6,602 bases of DNA. Origin: Phytoactinopolyspora endophytica. GTDB taxonomy: Bacteria > Actinomycetota > Actinomycetes > Jiangellales > Jiangellaceae. Shown piece after piece: positions 1 to 6,167 of this stretch. Where the stretch lies: assembly GCF_004138495.1 (NCBI RefSeq), contig NZ_ML142853.1, forward strand, positions 474,327-480,928, read 5' to 3'. Each line of letters begins with the position of its first letter. The first letter of the stretch is position 1. A program made the position numbers and the translations under genes. The notes under the pieces are model-generated. The model had not been told where the DNA came from, ran no database searches, and saw only the letters and a program-made list of their open reading frames with translations.

Positions 1-515
1 ATCATCGCCAGCCACACCACCATGCAGTACGGGCACAATGCGCCGATCACGTACACACTCTGGGTGAAAAGCCAGGTGACGAAGGCCGCGCCGAGTACCG
101 TGCCGGCCCAGAGCCCGAGCCACATCCACCTCGGTGGCCGCAGCCCCGCCAGAAGCATCACGCCGAACGTCATGACGACGGGGAAGGCGGCCACGCCGAT
201 GAAGGGGTTGGGAAAGCCGAACAGCTCACCCTGCCAGCTCTCCATCACCGCGCCACACGTGACGATCGGGTTGAAACTGCAGGACGGCGTGTGACCGGGG
301 TCCTGAAGGAGCAGGATGCGCTCGATGGCGAGCGTCGCGGAGCCGGCGAGCCCGATGGCGCCGCCGATCAGCAGGAGCCACCCCAGCGCGAACGACGACG
401 CGCGTTGTTCGGGTAAGCGGACCTCGTCCAGCAGGTCCTCGTCCTCGGCAAGGTCGTCGTCAGCCAGCAGCTCTTCCTCATCTGCCTGGCTGTCTGCCGG
501 TATCTGTGTGGTCAT
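1..515 (-). CDS. Vitamin K epoxide reductase (VKOR) family protein, 3' end cut by window
   Basis: Integral membrane thiol oxidoreductase. In actinobacteria VKOR homologues reoxidise a DsbA-like partner and pass electrons to menaquinone (family knowledge). The visible 171 residues start at ATG 515-513, preceded by a purine-rich GGTGGAG two bases upstream. Residues 1-36 are strongly acidic and cytosolic. Hydrophobic segments lie at about 42-63, 103-123, 128-149 and 152 onward. The diagnostic cysteines are all present: a loop pair C79 and C87, eight residues apart as in other VKORs, then S93 six residues after C87, and the active-site CPYC (C161, C164) at the start of the fourth helix. The FGFPNPFIG stretch after the loop is also typical. 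The frame runs off the left edge, so the end of helix 4 and any helix 5 or fused thioredoxin domain are not seen. It is divergent from the DUF4129 operon. Family assignment is firm; the physiological partner is not visible. Confidence 0.93.
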   Translation of the reverse strand, partial: MTTQIPADSQADEEELLADDDLAEDEDLLDEVRLPEQRASSFALGWLLLIGGAIGLAGSATLAIERILLLQDPGHTPSCSFNPIVTCGAVMESWQGELFGFPNPFIGVAAFPVVMTFGVMLLAGLRPPRWMWLGLWAGTVLGAAFVTWLFTQSVYVIGALCPYCMVVWLAM

Positions 516-630
516 CGCTCCACCCTGACGGTCAATGCTTGGTGTTCGCCGCACCCTTTAACGTACTCCATCCGCGCAGAGTGCCCGAACCGTGAAAGAG
601 ATCTTCCTCGTCGTATGCCAGGATCGTGTT
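516..630. promoter_or_regulatory. Divergent intergenic region with candidate bidirectional promoter
   Basis: This short stretch must hold the promoters of both the VKOR gene (minus) and the DUF4129 operon (plus). The best -10 candidates share the same bases: TAACGT on plus (559-564) and TACGTT on minus (565-560), both fitting the actinobacterial TANNNT pattern. No good -35 is seen at standard distance on either strand: TTGGTG at 539-544 is only 14 bases before the plus -10, and the minus side has nothing resembling TTGACA. A TTGACC on the minus strand lies too near the VKOR ATG to serve it. Assignment is by pattern only. Confidence 0.3.
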
Positions 631-1518
631 GTGCGCGCATCAAGAGGCCGTTCCGGCCGCGAGTCCGACGGCGACCGCAGCCTCGGGGCCCGTCTGCCCG
701 CGCTCGCCGCACTCGGCGCGTTCGCACTGCTCGTCGTGGGCATCATCGGCATCGGCCGGATGGAGGTGGACCCTCCCGACTGGAGGGACGACGGCGACCG
801 GAACGGGCAACCGGCCCTGGAACAGCCCAGAGAAGACGAGCTACGGCCGACGTGGGCGGAAGAGCCCGCCGAGAACGACGACGCCGGCCTGGACATCTCC
901 ATACCGTGGGAGATCGCCCTCGGCGTCCTGATCGCCCTGATCGCCGCCGTCGTCGTCCTTCTCTTGCGCCGGCTGCCCCGCGGCTTCGGCCCACGCCGGC
1001 GCAGCCTCATCACGGGCGGCGAACTGGACGACCTGGCTGACAGCGCCGATGAGCTGCGCAAGGCCGTGCGGTCTGCCGGCTCGGCTCTGGACAAGACGGA
1101 CGCGGCCGACCCGGATGCCATCATCGAAGCATGGCTGGCGCTTGAGGGCGCCGCAGCTGGCTCCGGTGCGCCGCGACAGCCGTCGCAGACTCCCAGCGAG
1201 TTCACCGCCCATCTACTGAGCCGGCACCACGCCGACGCCGACGCCATCGGCAGCCTCCGCGACCTTTACCATCGGGCGCGATTCTCGTCCCAGCCAGACA
1301 TCACCGCAGGCGACGTGGACGTGGCTCGCCAGGCACTGGCAACGATCCTGCGCACACTGCAGACTCCGAACAGAGGCGATACACCGGACCCGGACGATGC
1401 GCCGGTCCCGGACGGTGCAATGGACCGGCACGATGCGGCGGAGCGGCACGATCCAGAGCCGGCGGACGCCGCCGACAGCAGCGCGCCGCCACCCGCCGGG
1501 AACGATGGAACGAGGTGA
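631..1518 (+). CDS. Two-TM membrane protein with cytosolic DUF4129 domain
   Basis: Predicted inner-membrane protein of unknown biochemical role. DUF4129 is usually found with DUF58, MoxR and transglutaminase-like membrane proteins. I chose GTG 631 because AGGA at 620-623 lies seven bases upstream; an in-frame GTG at 592 adds 13 residues but lacks a clear ribosome site. Using numbering from 592: TM1 about 35-56, an acidic extracytoplasmic loop 57-102 with roughly sixteen Asp/Glu, TM2 about 106-126 followed by an Arg-rich cytosolic flank, then the DUF4129 region about 174-255 with the characteristic TPSEF and LYHRARFS motifs and a final helix ending in ARQALATIL. The tail after about 258 is disordered, rich in Asp, Pro, His and Ala. 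It is the first gene of the operon; its TGA (1516-1518) is three bases before the next start. Domain call is strong, function unknown. Confidence 0.85.
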   Translation: MRASRGRSGRESDGDRSLGARLPALAALGAFALLVVGIIGIGRMEVDPPDWRDDGDRNGQPALEQPREDELRPTWAEEPAENDDAGLDISIPWEIALGVLIALIAAVVVLLLRRLPRGFGPRRRSLITGGELDDLADSADELRKAVRSAGSALDKTDAADPDAIIEAWLALEGAAAGSGAPRQPSQTPSEFTAHLLSRHHADADAIGSLRDLYHRARFSSQPDITAGDVDVARQALATILRTLQTPNRGDTPDPDDAPVPDGAMDRHDAAERHDPEPADAADSSAPPPAGNDGTR

Positions 1519-1521
1519 GCG

Positions 1522-2118
1522 ATGAAACGCTGGTACGTCCTCGGACCACTCGCCGGCATCGGTGCCGGCCTGACCGCCTTCGGTCTCGGAGTTCAGGGCT
1601 GGCGCCCAGTACTGATCGGTATCGTCGTCACCGGATTCCTGATCTGGGCGAAGCGATACTGGCCGGAGGGATCGTACTTCCCGTGGCCGCTCGCCGCCCG
1701 GCACCTCTACGGGGGCGGCTCGCACCAGGTCGGCCGTCTGACCACCAGCATTTCGCAACGCGTCCGCGGGCGCACTCCCGACCCGGGGCTGCAGCACAGG
1801 CTCCGGCGTCTGGCCGTCGCCCGGCTGCACCGGATCGGGGTCGCCTGGGATGATCCACGCGCCGCGCAGCTTCTCGGGCACGACGTGTACAACGTCCTGG
1901 TCACTGACCAGTTCAATCCGGATCTGCACGGTGTCGGCACCATCGTGACCGCGATCGAACGGCTCGACGACGCGGACGCGGAGTATGCGGACACAGAGGA
2001 CACCGAGCCGCACGGCACCGACGCCTTCGCTGCGGCGGACGGCACCGACGCCTTCGCTGCGGCAGGCGGAGTAAGGGGCAGCGGCACCGGGCCGGACGAC
2101 GGAGGAGCCGCCCGGTGA
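1522..2118 (+). CDS. Small two-TM membrane protein of unknown function in DUF58 operon
   Basis: I do not recognise a named family. The 198-residue product starts at ATG 1522, with GAGGTGAG (overlapping the previous stop) just upstream. It has two close hydrophobic segments, about 5-24 and 28-43, forming a membrane hairpin, then a basic flank (KRYW; RVRGR) and a cytosolic helical region, about 85-150. That region carries the segment RLRRLAVARLHRIGVAWDD and ends with GVGTIVTAIERL. The last 45 residues are acidic and low-complexity and include two tandem copies of GTDAFAAA. It lies between the DUF4129 and DUF58 genes, overlapping the latter by four bases, so it is probably a structural or assembly partner in the same membrane complex. 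That role is inferred from context only. Confidence 0.82.
   Translation: MKRWYVLGPLAGIGAGLTAFGLGVQGWRPVLIGIVVTGFLIWAKRYWPEGSYFPWPLAARHLYGGGSHQVGRLTTSISQRVRGRTPDPGLQHRLRRLAVARLHRIGVAWDDPRAAQLLGHDVYNVLVTDQFNPDLHGVGTIVTAIERLDDADAEYADTEDTEPHGTDAFAAADGTDAFAAAGGVRGSGTGPDDGGAAR
2014..2067 (+). repeat. Two-copy in-frame 27-base tandem repeat
   Basis: Copy 1 is 2014-2040 and copy 2 is 2041-2067. The first 23 bases are identical and 25 of 27 match overall (differences at the third-from-last and fourth-from-last bases). The repeat is nine codons long, so it keeps frame and gives GTDAFAAAD followed by GTDAFAAAG in the acidic tail of the small membrane protein. It probably arose by slippage or unequal exchange. 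Confidence 0.9.
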
Positions 2119-3497
2119 TCATGTACGCACGACGTCAGAGCTGGCGTCCTACCCCTGCCTACGCCCGCGCCGTCGCGCTGCCGGTCGTCCTCGCGTGCGC
2201 GGCGCTCATCCTCGGCCGGGTCGAGCTTCTCCTGCTCGGAACGCCGCTGGTGCTCGGCACGCTGCTCGCCCGCGGCCGGTTCACCGCGCTCGCGAAGGAG
2301 TTCGGGGCCGAACCCGCGCACGAGACTCCGCCGTCAGTGAAGGTCAGCGGCCCGGCCCGGCTCGACGCCGGGCGCACCGCAAAGCTGGCCACCGCGATCA
2401 CGCCGTCGGATGCAGAGACCGTCACGGTGCTGCTGCCACCGGACATCCAGAACGGCGACGGCCAACGGGTCGTCGTGCTGGCGCCGAGCACCGATGGCGG
2501 TGACCGGCAGATCGTGACCGAGATGGAGATCACCACCTGGGGAACTCACGAGCTGAGCCGCCCGCATCACCTGGTGGCCGGTCCTGACGCGCTCTGGGTC
2601 ACCGGACCTGTCGAGGCGCGGCCGTTCACCGCACAGGTGCTCCCGGCGGTGAGCACGCGGCTGCCGTCCGGCCCGTTGCCACCCCGGCCCGCCGGAATGG
2701 TCGGAGCGCATCGCACCAGGCGCCCGGGCGAAGGCACCGAACTCCACGAGATCTCACCATTCGTGCCCGGTGACCGGCTGCGCAGAGTCGATTGGCGGGT
2801 GACATCCCGGCAGTCCGGACCGTACGAGCAGCTGTTCACCAGACGGACCTTGGTGGACGCCGATGCCGACGTCGTCTGCTGCCTGGACAATCGGTTCGAT
2901 CTCGCTCCCGAGGTCGCCACGTGGTCTTCCGTGGCCGAGGTGGCGCCCGTCGATGACGAGGACCAGATCGGGCGCACCAGCATAGACATCGCCGTCGACA
3001 CGGTCTCCTCGGTCGCCGCCACGTATCTCGCCCATGGTGACCGGGTGGGAATGCTCGACCTGTCGACGCCGTCACGCATGGTCCGGCCGGCCAGCGGCGG
3101 ACGCCAGCTCATGCGGATCCGCAGCCACCTCGCCCTGCACACGCGCCGTCCCGGTTCGGGCGACGTGGCCCGCGTCGCCCAGCGCATCCCTGCGTTTCCG
3201 CCCGGAGCGATCATCGTCGTCACGTCGGTCTTCCTCGACGAGACCGTCGTCGAGCTCGCCGCGGGATGGAGGCGGGCCGGTCATCCAGTCCTGGCGGTAG
3301 ATGTCATGCCGGATCCGCTGCACGTCGACCGGAAGAACCAGCCGATGTCGCTGGCTCTCCGCGTCGTCATGGCCGAACGCCAGGAGCGTCTGGCCGCACT
3401 GACGAGCAACGGCGTCACCGTGACCAAAGCCGAGCCGAGCCGGCTTGCGCTCAGCCTCGCCCGCCTGGCGCGGGCACCACGGAGGAGCCGGCATTGA
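2115..3497 (+). CDS. DUF58 domain-containing membrane-anchored protein
   Basis: Product of 460 residues. Start is GTG 2115: GGAGGAG at 2101-2107 is seven bases upstream, and the codon overlaps the previous stop as GTGA. ATG 2121 is possible but is 13 bases from that site. A basic N-terminus is followed by a membrane hairpin, about residues 17-34 and 36-52, then a beta-rich domain, about 70-180. The DUF58 signature follows: FVPGDRLRRVDWRVTSRQSG at about 216-235, matching the family pattern PGD-x-x-R-x-I/V-D-W-x-x-S/A-R. After this comes a vWA-like fold beginning VVCCLD (D258). The MIDAS position reads D258-N-R-F-D262 rather than DxSxS, so metal binding may be weak or altered. DUF58 proteins are generally partners of MoxR AAA+ ATPases; none is encoded next to it here. 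The C-terminus is Arg-rich. It overlaps the next gene by one base. Family firm, molecular function unknown. Confidence 0.93.
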   Translation: MIMYARRQSWRPTPAYARAVALPVVLACAALILGRVELLLLGTPLVLGTLLARGRFTALAKEFGAEPAHETPPSVKVSGPARLDAGRTAKLATAITPSDAETVTVLLPPDIQNGDGQRVVVLAPSTDGGDRQIVTEMEITTWGTHELSRPHHLVAGPDALWVTGPVEARPFTAQVLPAVSTRLPSGPLPPRPAGMVGAHRTRRPGEGTELHEISPFVPGDRLRRVDWRVTSRQSGPYEQLFTRRTLVDADADVVCCLDNRFDLAPEVATWSSVAEVAPVDDEDQIGRTSIDIAVDTVSSVAATYLAHGDRVGMLDLSTPSRMVRPASGGRQLMRIRSHLALHTRRPGSGDVARVAQRIPAFPPGAIIVVTSVFLDETVVELAAGWRRAGHPVLAVDVMPDPLHVDRKNQPMSLALRVVMAERQERLAALTSNGVTVTKAEPSRLALSLARLARAPRRSRH

Positions 3498-4084
3498 TGG
3501 ACCCACATTCCGGAGAACCGCGGCCCGAGCCGACGGCCGATTCCGGCATACCGACGAAGCCGACTACGGCTACGACGACGGCGGCCACGACGAAGGCGGC
3601 CGGATCGAATCAGGACGAGGCGGGCGCAGCGGCGCACACCACGGAAGCGGCGAGCAGCACGGAAGCGGCCCGGGGCCGGATCGGTCCCACGTTCCCATCG
3701 TGGCGGTTACGGGGTGTTCTCGCGCTGGCATGCGTCATCTTGATCGCGTCCGTCACGATCTGGGCCGGACCGCACGTCTTCTTCGTCGTCGTGCTCCTTG
3801 CGCAGGCCGTCTACGTCGTCATCCGCCCGGACTCGCACGCCACGACCGCTCTGCTGGCGTCGAGCGCTGCCGTGATTGTGTTCGCTGACGTCGAGCTGTC
3901 TGCCTGGCTCATGCCGGCCGTGCTCGGTTTCCACGTCGCTCATCTGGTGGCGGCGCTGGCTGCAGTCGCACCGTGGGACACCGACCTCGAGCATGCGGCT
4001 CTGCGGCCGGCGCTGCGCCGCTTCGTCGCCGTACAGGGTGCGAGCCAGGCGCTGGTTCTACTCGCCCTGCTCGTCTCGCCGTGA
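3497..4084 (+). CDS. Four-TM membrane protein of unknown function, last gene of DUF58 operon
   Basis: Not a family I can name. The 195-residue product starts at ATG 3497, sharing one base with the DUF58 stop (TGATG), and is preceded by GGAGGAG at 3481-3487. An in-frame start at 3266 would lie deep inside the DUF58 gene and is not credible. Residues 1-60 are disordered and very rich in Thr, Ala, Glu and Ser. Hydrophobic helices follow at about 70-88, 92-108, 112-150 (two segments) and 172-194, with short polar turns (RPDSH; PWDTDLEH). No catalytic motif or cysteine cluster is seen. Coupled translation with DUF58 suggests it is a membrane subunit or accessory of the same complex, which is an inference from position. 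The gene ends 74 bases before the stop of the convergent MFS gene. Confidence 0.82.
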   Translation: MDPHSGEPRPEPTADSGIPTKPTTATTTAATTKAAGSNQDEAGAAAHTTEAASSTEAARGRIGPTFPSWRLRGVLALACVILIASVTIWAGPHVFFVVVLLAQAVYVVIRPDSHATTALLASSAAVIVFADVELSAWLMPAVLGFHVAHLVAALAAVAPWDTDLEHAALRPALRRFVAVQGASQALVLLALLVSP

Positions 4085-4158
4085 CCACCGATGCGCGGCA
4101 CATCACCAACGACGCGAAGCCCACAGCTCACGCAACAACGTGGCCCGTGGGGCGAGGG
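4085..4158. other. Convergent intergenic gap, no clear terminator
   Basis: These 74 bases separate the stops of the DUF58 operon and the MFS gene. The only obvious dyad is CCCGTG (4144-4149) with CACGGG (4160-4165), a six-base stem with a ten-base loop that overlaps the MFS stop codon. No U-tract follows on either strand, so a classical intrinsic terminator is not supported, although actinobacterial terminators often lack one. Confidence 0.4.
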
Positions 4159-5709
4159 TCACGGGACGGCGGTCGGCTCCTCGCTGGACGCCTCCGCACG
4201 CCTAGTACCGAGCGGGATCTCCGGGATGAGCAGCGCCGCGATGAAGGCCACGGCCAGGAACGGCACCGCGGTCAGGAACACGTCGTTCAACGCCTCCACC
4301 CACGCCCCGGTCATCGCCTCCCGTGGTCCGTCCGGCAACTCCTGGATCGCTTGGACGTTGTTCGCCACGTTGGCCTCGTCGACGCCCTCCGGCATCGTCG
4401 TCGATGAGTCCCGCAGGTAGTGCGCGAGCCTGGAGTTGAGCACCGCGCCGAAGATCGCCGTACCGAAGGCTCCACCCATCGAGCGGAAGAAGGCCACACT
4501 CGATGTGCCGACACCCATGTCCGATCGCTCGACCGAGTTCTGCACGATCGTGACCAGGATCTGCAGCGTGAATCCGAGCCCGAGGCCGAACACGAACACG
4601 TACATCGCGACCTGCCAGTACGGCGTGTCCGTGCCGAGCGTCGACAGCAGCAGCATGGACGTCGCCGTGATCCCCGCGCCGAGGATGGGGTATACCTTGT
4701 ACCGGCCGTTCCGGGTCATCAGCTGTCCTGACCCGATCGAGCTGACGAAGATCCCCACCATGGCGGGCAGCAGTGCCAGACCGGATTCGGTAGGCGACAT
4801 CCCCTGGACAACCTGCATGTAGATGGGCAAGTAGATCAGCCCGCCGAACATCGCGACGCCCATGATGACGGTGAAGATCACCGACGGGGTGAACACCCGG
4901 TTGCGGAACAGCCGCAGCGGCATGATGGGCTCGGCCGCTCGTGACTCCCACCAGACGAAGACACCGGCTACCAGCACGCCGGCGATCAGCAGCCCCAGTG
5001 AGTATGGGTCGCCCCAGCCGTACTCGTCGCCGGCCCATGCGGTGTAGAGCAGGATGCAGCTGACCGACGCGACCACGAGTGCCGCGCCCAGGTAATCGAT
5101 GGTGTGGTCGCGGCGGACCTTGGGCATCTTCAACGCCAGGGAGGTCACGACGAGCGCCGCCACGCCGATCGGCAGGTTGATCCAGAAGATCCACCTCCAG
5201 CCCGGTCCGTCGGTGAACCAGCCACCCAACAGCGGACCGGCCACACTCGCGGACCCGAACACCACGCCGAAGTAGCCTTGGTACCGGCCACGCTCGCGCG
5301 GCGGGATCACGTCGCCGACGATCGCCAGCGCGAGGGCCATCAGGCCTCCCCCGCCCAGACCCTGGACGGCTCGCCCGCCGATGAGGACGCCCATGCTGTC
5401 CGCGAGGGCCGCGATCGTGGAACCGGCGACGAAAGTCACGATCGCCGCCTGGAACGTCGGGCGCCGACCGTACAGGTCCGAGATCTTCCCCCAGAGCGGC
5501 GTCGACGCAGTGGTGGTGAGCAGGTAAGCGGTGACCACCCAGGACAGGTGGTTCAATCCGCCCAGCTCGCTGACGATCCGCGGCAACGCGACACCCACGA
5601 TGCTCTGGTCCAGCGCTGCGAGGAACATCCCGGCCATCAGACCGGCCAGCACGACCAGAATCTGCCTGTGCGAGAGGAAGCCGTCGGTATCAGGCTTCTG
5701 TGATTGCAC
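4159..5709 (-). CDS. MFS transporter, DHA2 (EmrB/QacA-like) 14-TM drug:proton antiporter family
   Basis: Inner-membrane exporter of 516 residues, the usual DHA2 length. Start is GTG 5709-5707; GGAGAG (5716-5711) is very close, so a short-leader transcript is likely. Signature motifs in order: D1 motif LDQSIVGVALP (33-43), motif A GKISDLYGRRP (74-84), motif B RAVQGLGGGG (113-122), and the antiporter motif C around SVAGPLLGGWF (155-165). The hydrophobicity profile fits 14 helices, with an extended polar loop at about 427-470 before the last helix, as in this family. The C-terminus is short and acidic. Substrates cannot be predicted; family members export drugs, dyes or natural products using the proton gradient. 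It is transcribed towards the DUF58 operon with no gene overlap, and no TetR or MarR regulator is encoded beside it in this window. Family assignment is firm, substrate unknown. Confidence 0.95.
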   Translation of the reverse strand: MQSQKPDTDGFLSHRQILVVLAGLMAGMFLAALDQSIVGVALPRIVSELGGLNHLSWVVTAYLLTTTASTPLWGKISDLYGRRPTFQAAIVTFVAGSTIAALADSMGVLIGGRAVQGLGGGGLMALALAIVGDVIPPRERGRYQGYFGVVFGSASVAGPLLGGWFTDGPGWRWIFWINLPIGVAALVVTSLALKMPKVRRDHTIDYLGAALVVASVSCILLYTAWAGDEYGWGDPYSLGLLIAGVLVAGVFVWWESRAAEPIMPLRLFRNRVFTPSVIFTVIMGVAMFGGLIYLPIYMQVVQGMSPTESGLALLPAMVGIFVSSIGSGQLMTRNGRYKVYPILGAGITATSMLLLSTLGTDTPYWQVAMYVFVFGLGLGFTLQILVTIVQNSVERSDMGVGTSSVAFFRSMGGAFGTAIFGAVLNSRLAHYLRDSSTTMPEGVDEANVANNVQAIQELPDGPREAMTGAWVEALNDVFLTAVPFLAVAFIAALLIPEIPLGTRRAEASSEEPTAVP

Positions 5710-5718
5710 GCTCTCCAG

Positions 5719-5746
5719 TTAATACCGATTTATATGTACGACGCAA
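5719..5746 (-). promoter_or_regulatory. Candidate promoter of the MFS gene in an AT-rich patch
   Basis: On the minus strand, TTGCGT (5746-5741) is separated by 16 bases from TATTAA (5724-5719), four of six matches to TATAAT, ending about ten bases before the GTG. Used as a promoter it gives a transcript starting almost at the start codon. A second -10 option, TATAAA (5734-5729), would leave a leader of roughly 13 bases carrying GGAGAG, but it has no good -35. The patch 5717-5754 is clearly more AT-rich than the rest of the window. Confidence 0.4.
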
Positions 5747-6146
5747 CTTTATTTGGAGGTGTCGATTGTCACCACGCCGTCGTGGGGTTGGCCGTGAGCC
5801 AGACGATCGCCACAACGACGGCCGGCTACCGCCGCGATTCGGAGACAAGGATCGTGCCATCCTCCAGAAGTCCGTCCGTGCAACGACATGACCGCCTGAT
5901 TACGCCACGGCGCACGGCGGTGCCTGAATCGGGTATCGATGCGGTGTCCTGGTGCCGTCTGCGAATCGGGCTCGCCCGGCCCCGCGACCTCACGCGAAGG
6001 GCCTGTTGCCTCTTGATAACAACCACTAACCGCCCGTCGACGTCGGACGCGTCCAACTGCGCCTGACATGGCCGATGACACCCCTAACGACGCTGAATTC
6101 CGCCGACAGCGAAGCCATACCTGTGGAAGCTTCGGCCGAGATCATT

Positions 6147-6152
6147 TAAACT
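6147..6152 (+). promoter_or_regulatory. Candidate -10 element for a leaderless DUF222 transcript
   Basis: TAAACT fits the actinobacterial TANNNT -10 pattern and ends seven bases before ATG 6160, which would place transcription start at or next to the start codon. No good -35 is seen 16-18 bases upstream (TGGAAG at 6124-6129 is the nearest). No Shine-Dalgarno sequence precedes the ATG, in keeping with leaderless translation. Confidence 0.4.
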
Positions 6153-6167
6153 GGATCACATGTTCGA
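6152..6167 (+). promoter_or_regulatory. SOS (LexA) box-like sequence overlapping the DUF222 start codon
   Basis: The sequence TGGATCACATGTTCGA aligns with the actinobacterial SOS box TCGAAC-N4-GTTCGA at ten of twelve defined positions. The right half (GTTCGA, 6162-6167) is perfect and the left half (TGGATC, 6152-6157) has two mismatches. The ATG at 6160-6162 lies inside the box, so LexA bound here would cover the predicted transcription start. Several Mycobacterium tuberculosis 13E12-repeat genes are known members of the LexA regulon, which supports the call; binding itself is inferred. Confidence 0.55.

Larger units (their letters stand above)
5710..6159. other. 450-base intergenic region without a convincing gene
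   Basis: Between the MFS start and the DUF222 start. The left end holds the MFS promoter patch and the right end the DUF222 promoter/SOS box. In between, one plus-strand frame is open from 5734 to 6066 but uses many codons rare in this genome (AGA, ATA, ACT, ACA), lacks a ribosome site, and has no overall family resemblance. Two islands in it vaguely recall IS110-family transposases: FGGVD-x-H with ATTTAGYR further on (about 5752-5850), and a TT-x-x-R then DASNCA stretch (about 6022-6063). The spacing between islands does not fit an intact IS110 protein, so at most this is a decayed remnant. GGAGG at 5755-5759 before a TTG at 5766 could start a 41-codon frame, but its product is unremarkable. 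No tRNA or strong terminator hairpin was seen. Confidence 0.5.

Noticed and set aside
1213..2013. Long minus-strand open frame (266 codons) opposite the DUF4129 and two-TM genes
   Set aside because: It is antisense to two coherent membrane-protein genes, its translation is Arg/Val-rich without domains, and long antisense frames are expected at this GC content.
3266..3496. Upstream in-frame extension of the last operon gene
   Set aside because: It would overlap the conserved DUF58 gene by 231 bases; ATG 3497 has a strong GGAGGAG site and the common one-base stop/start overlap.
4144..4165. Inverted repeat CCCGTG/CACGGG as a terminator
   Set aside because: Short stem, ten-base loop, overlaps the MFS stop codon and no U-tract on either strand.
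4202..5194. Minus-strand 330-codon frame within the MFS gene
   Set aside because: It is an alternative frame of the MFS coding sequence; the product is Arg/Gly/His-rich with no membrane helices, whereas the other frame has all DHA2 motifs.
5766..5891. Small plus-strand frame starting at TTG after GGAGG
   Set aside because: The ribosome-site-like sequence is good, but the 41-residue product is Arg/Asp-rich, unrecognisable, and lies in the probable upstream region of the MFS promoter.
5967..5978. CGGG-CTCG-CCCG hairpin
   Set aside because: Only four base pairs with no T-run or adjacent gene end; common by chance in GC-rich DNA.
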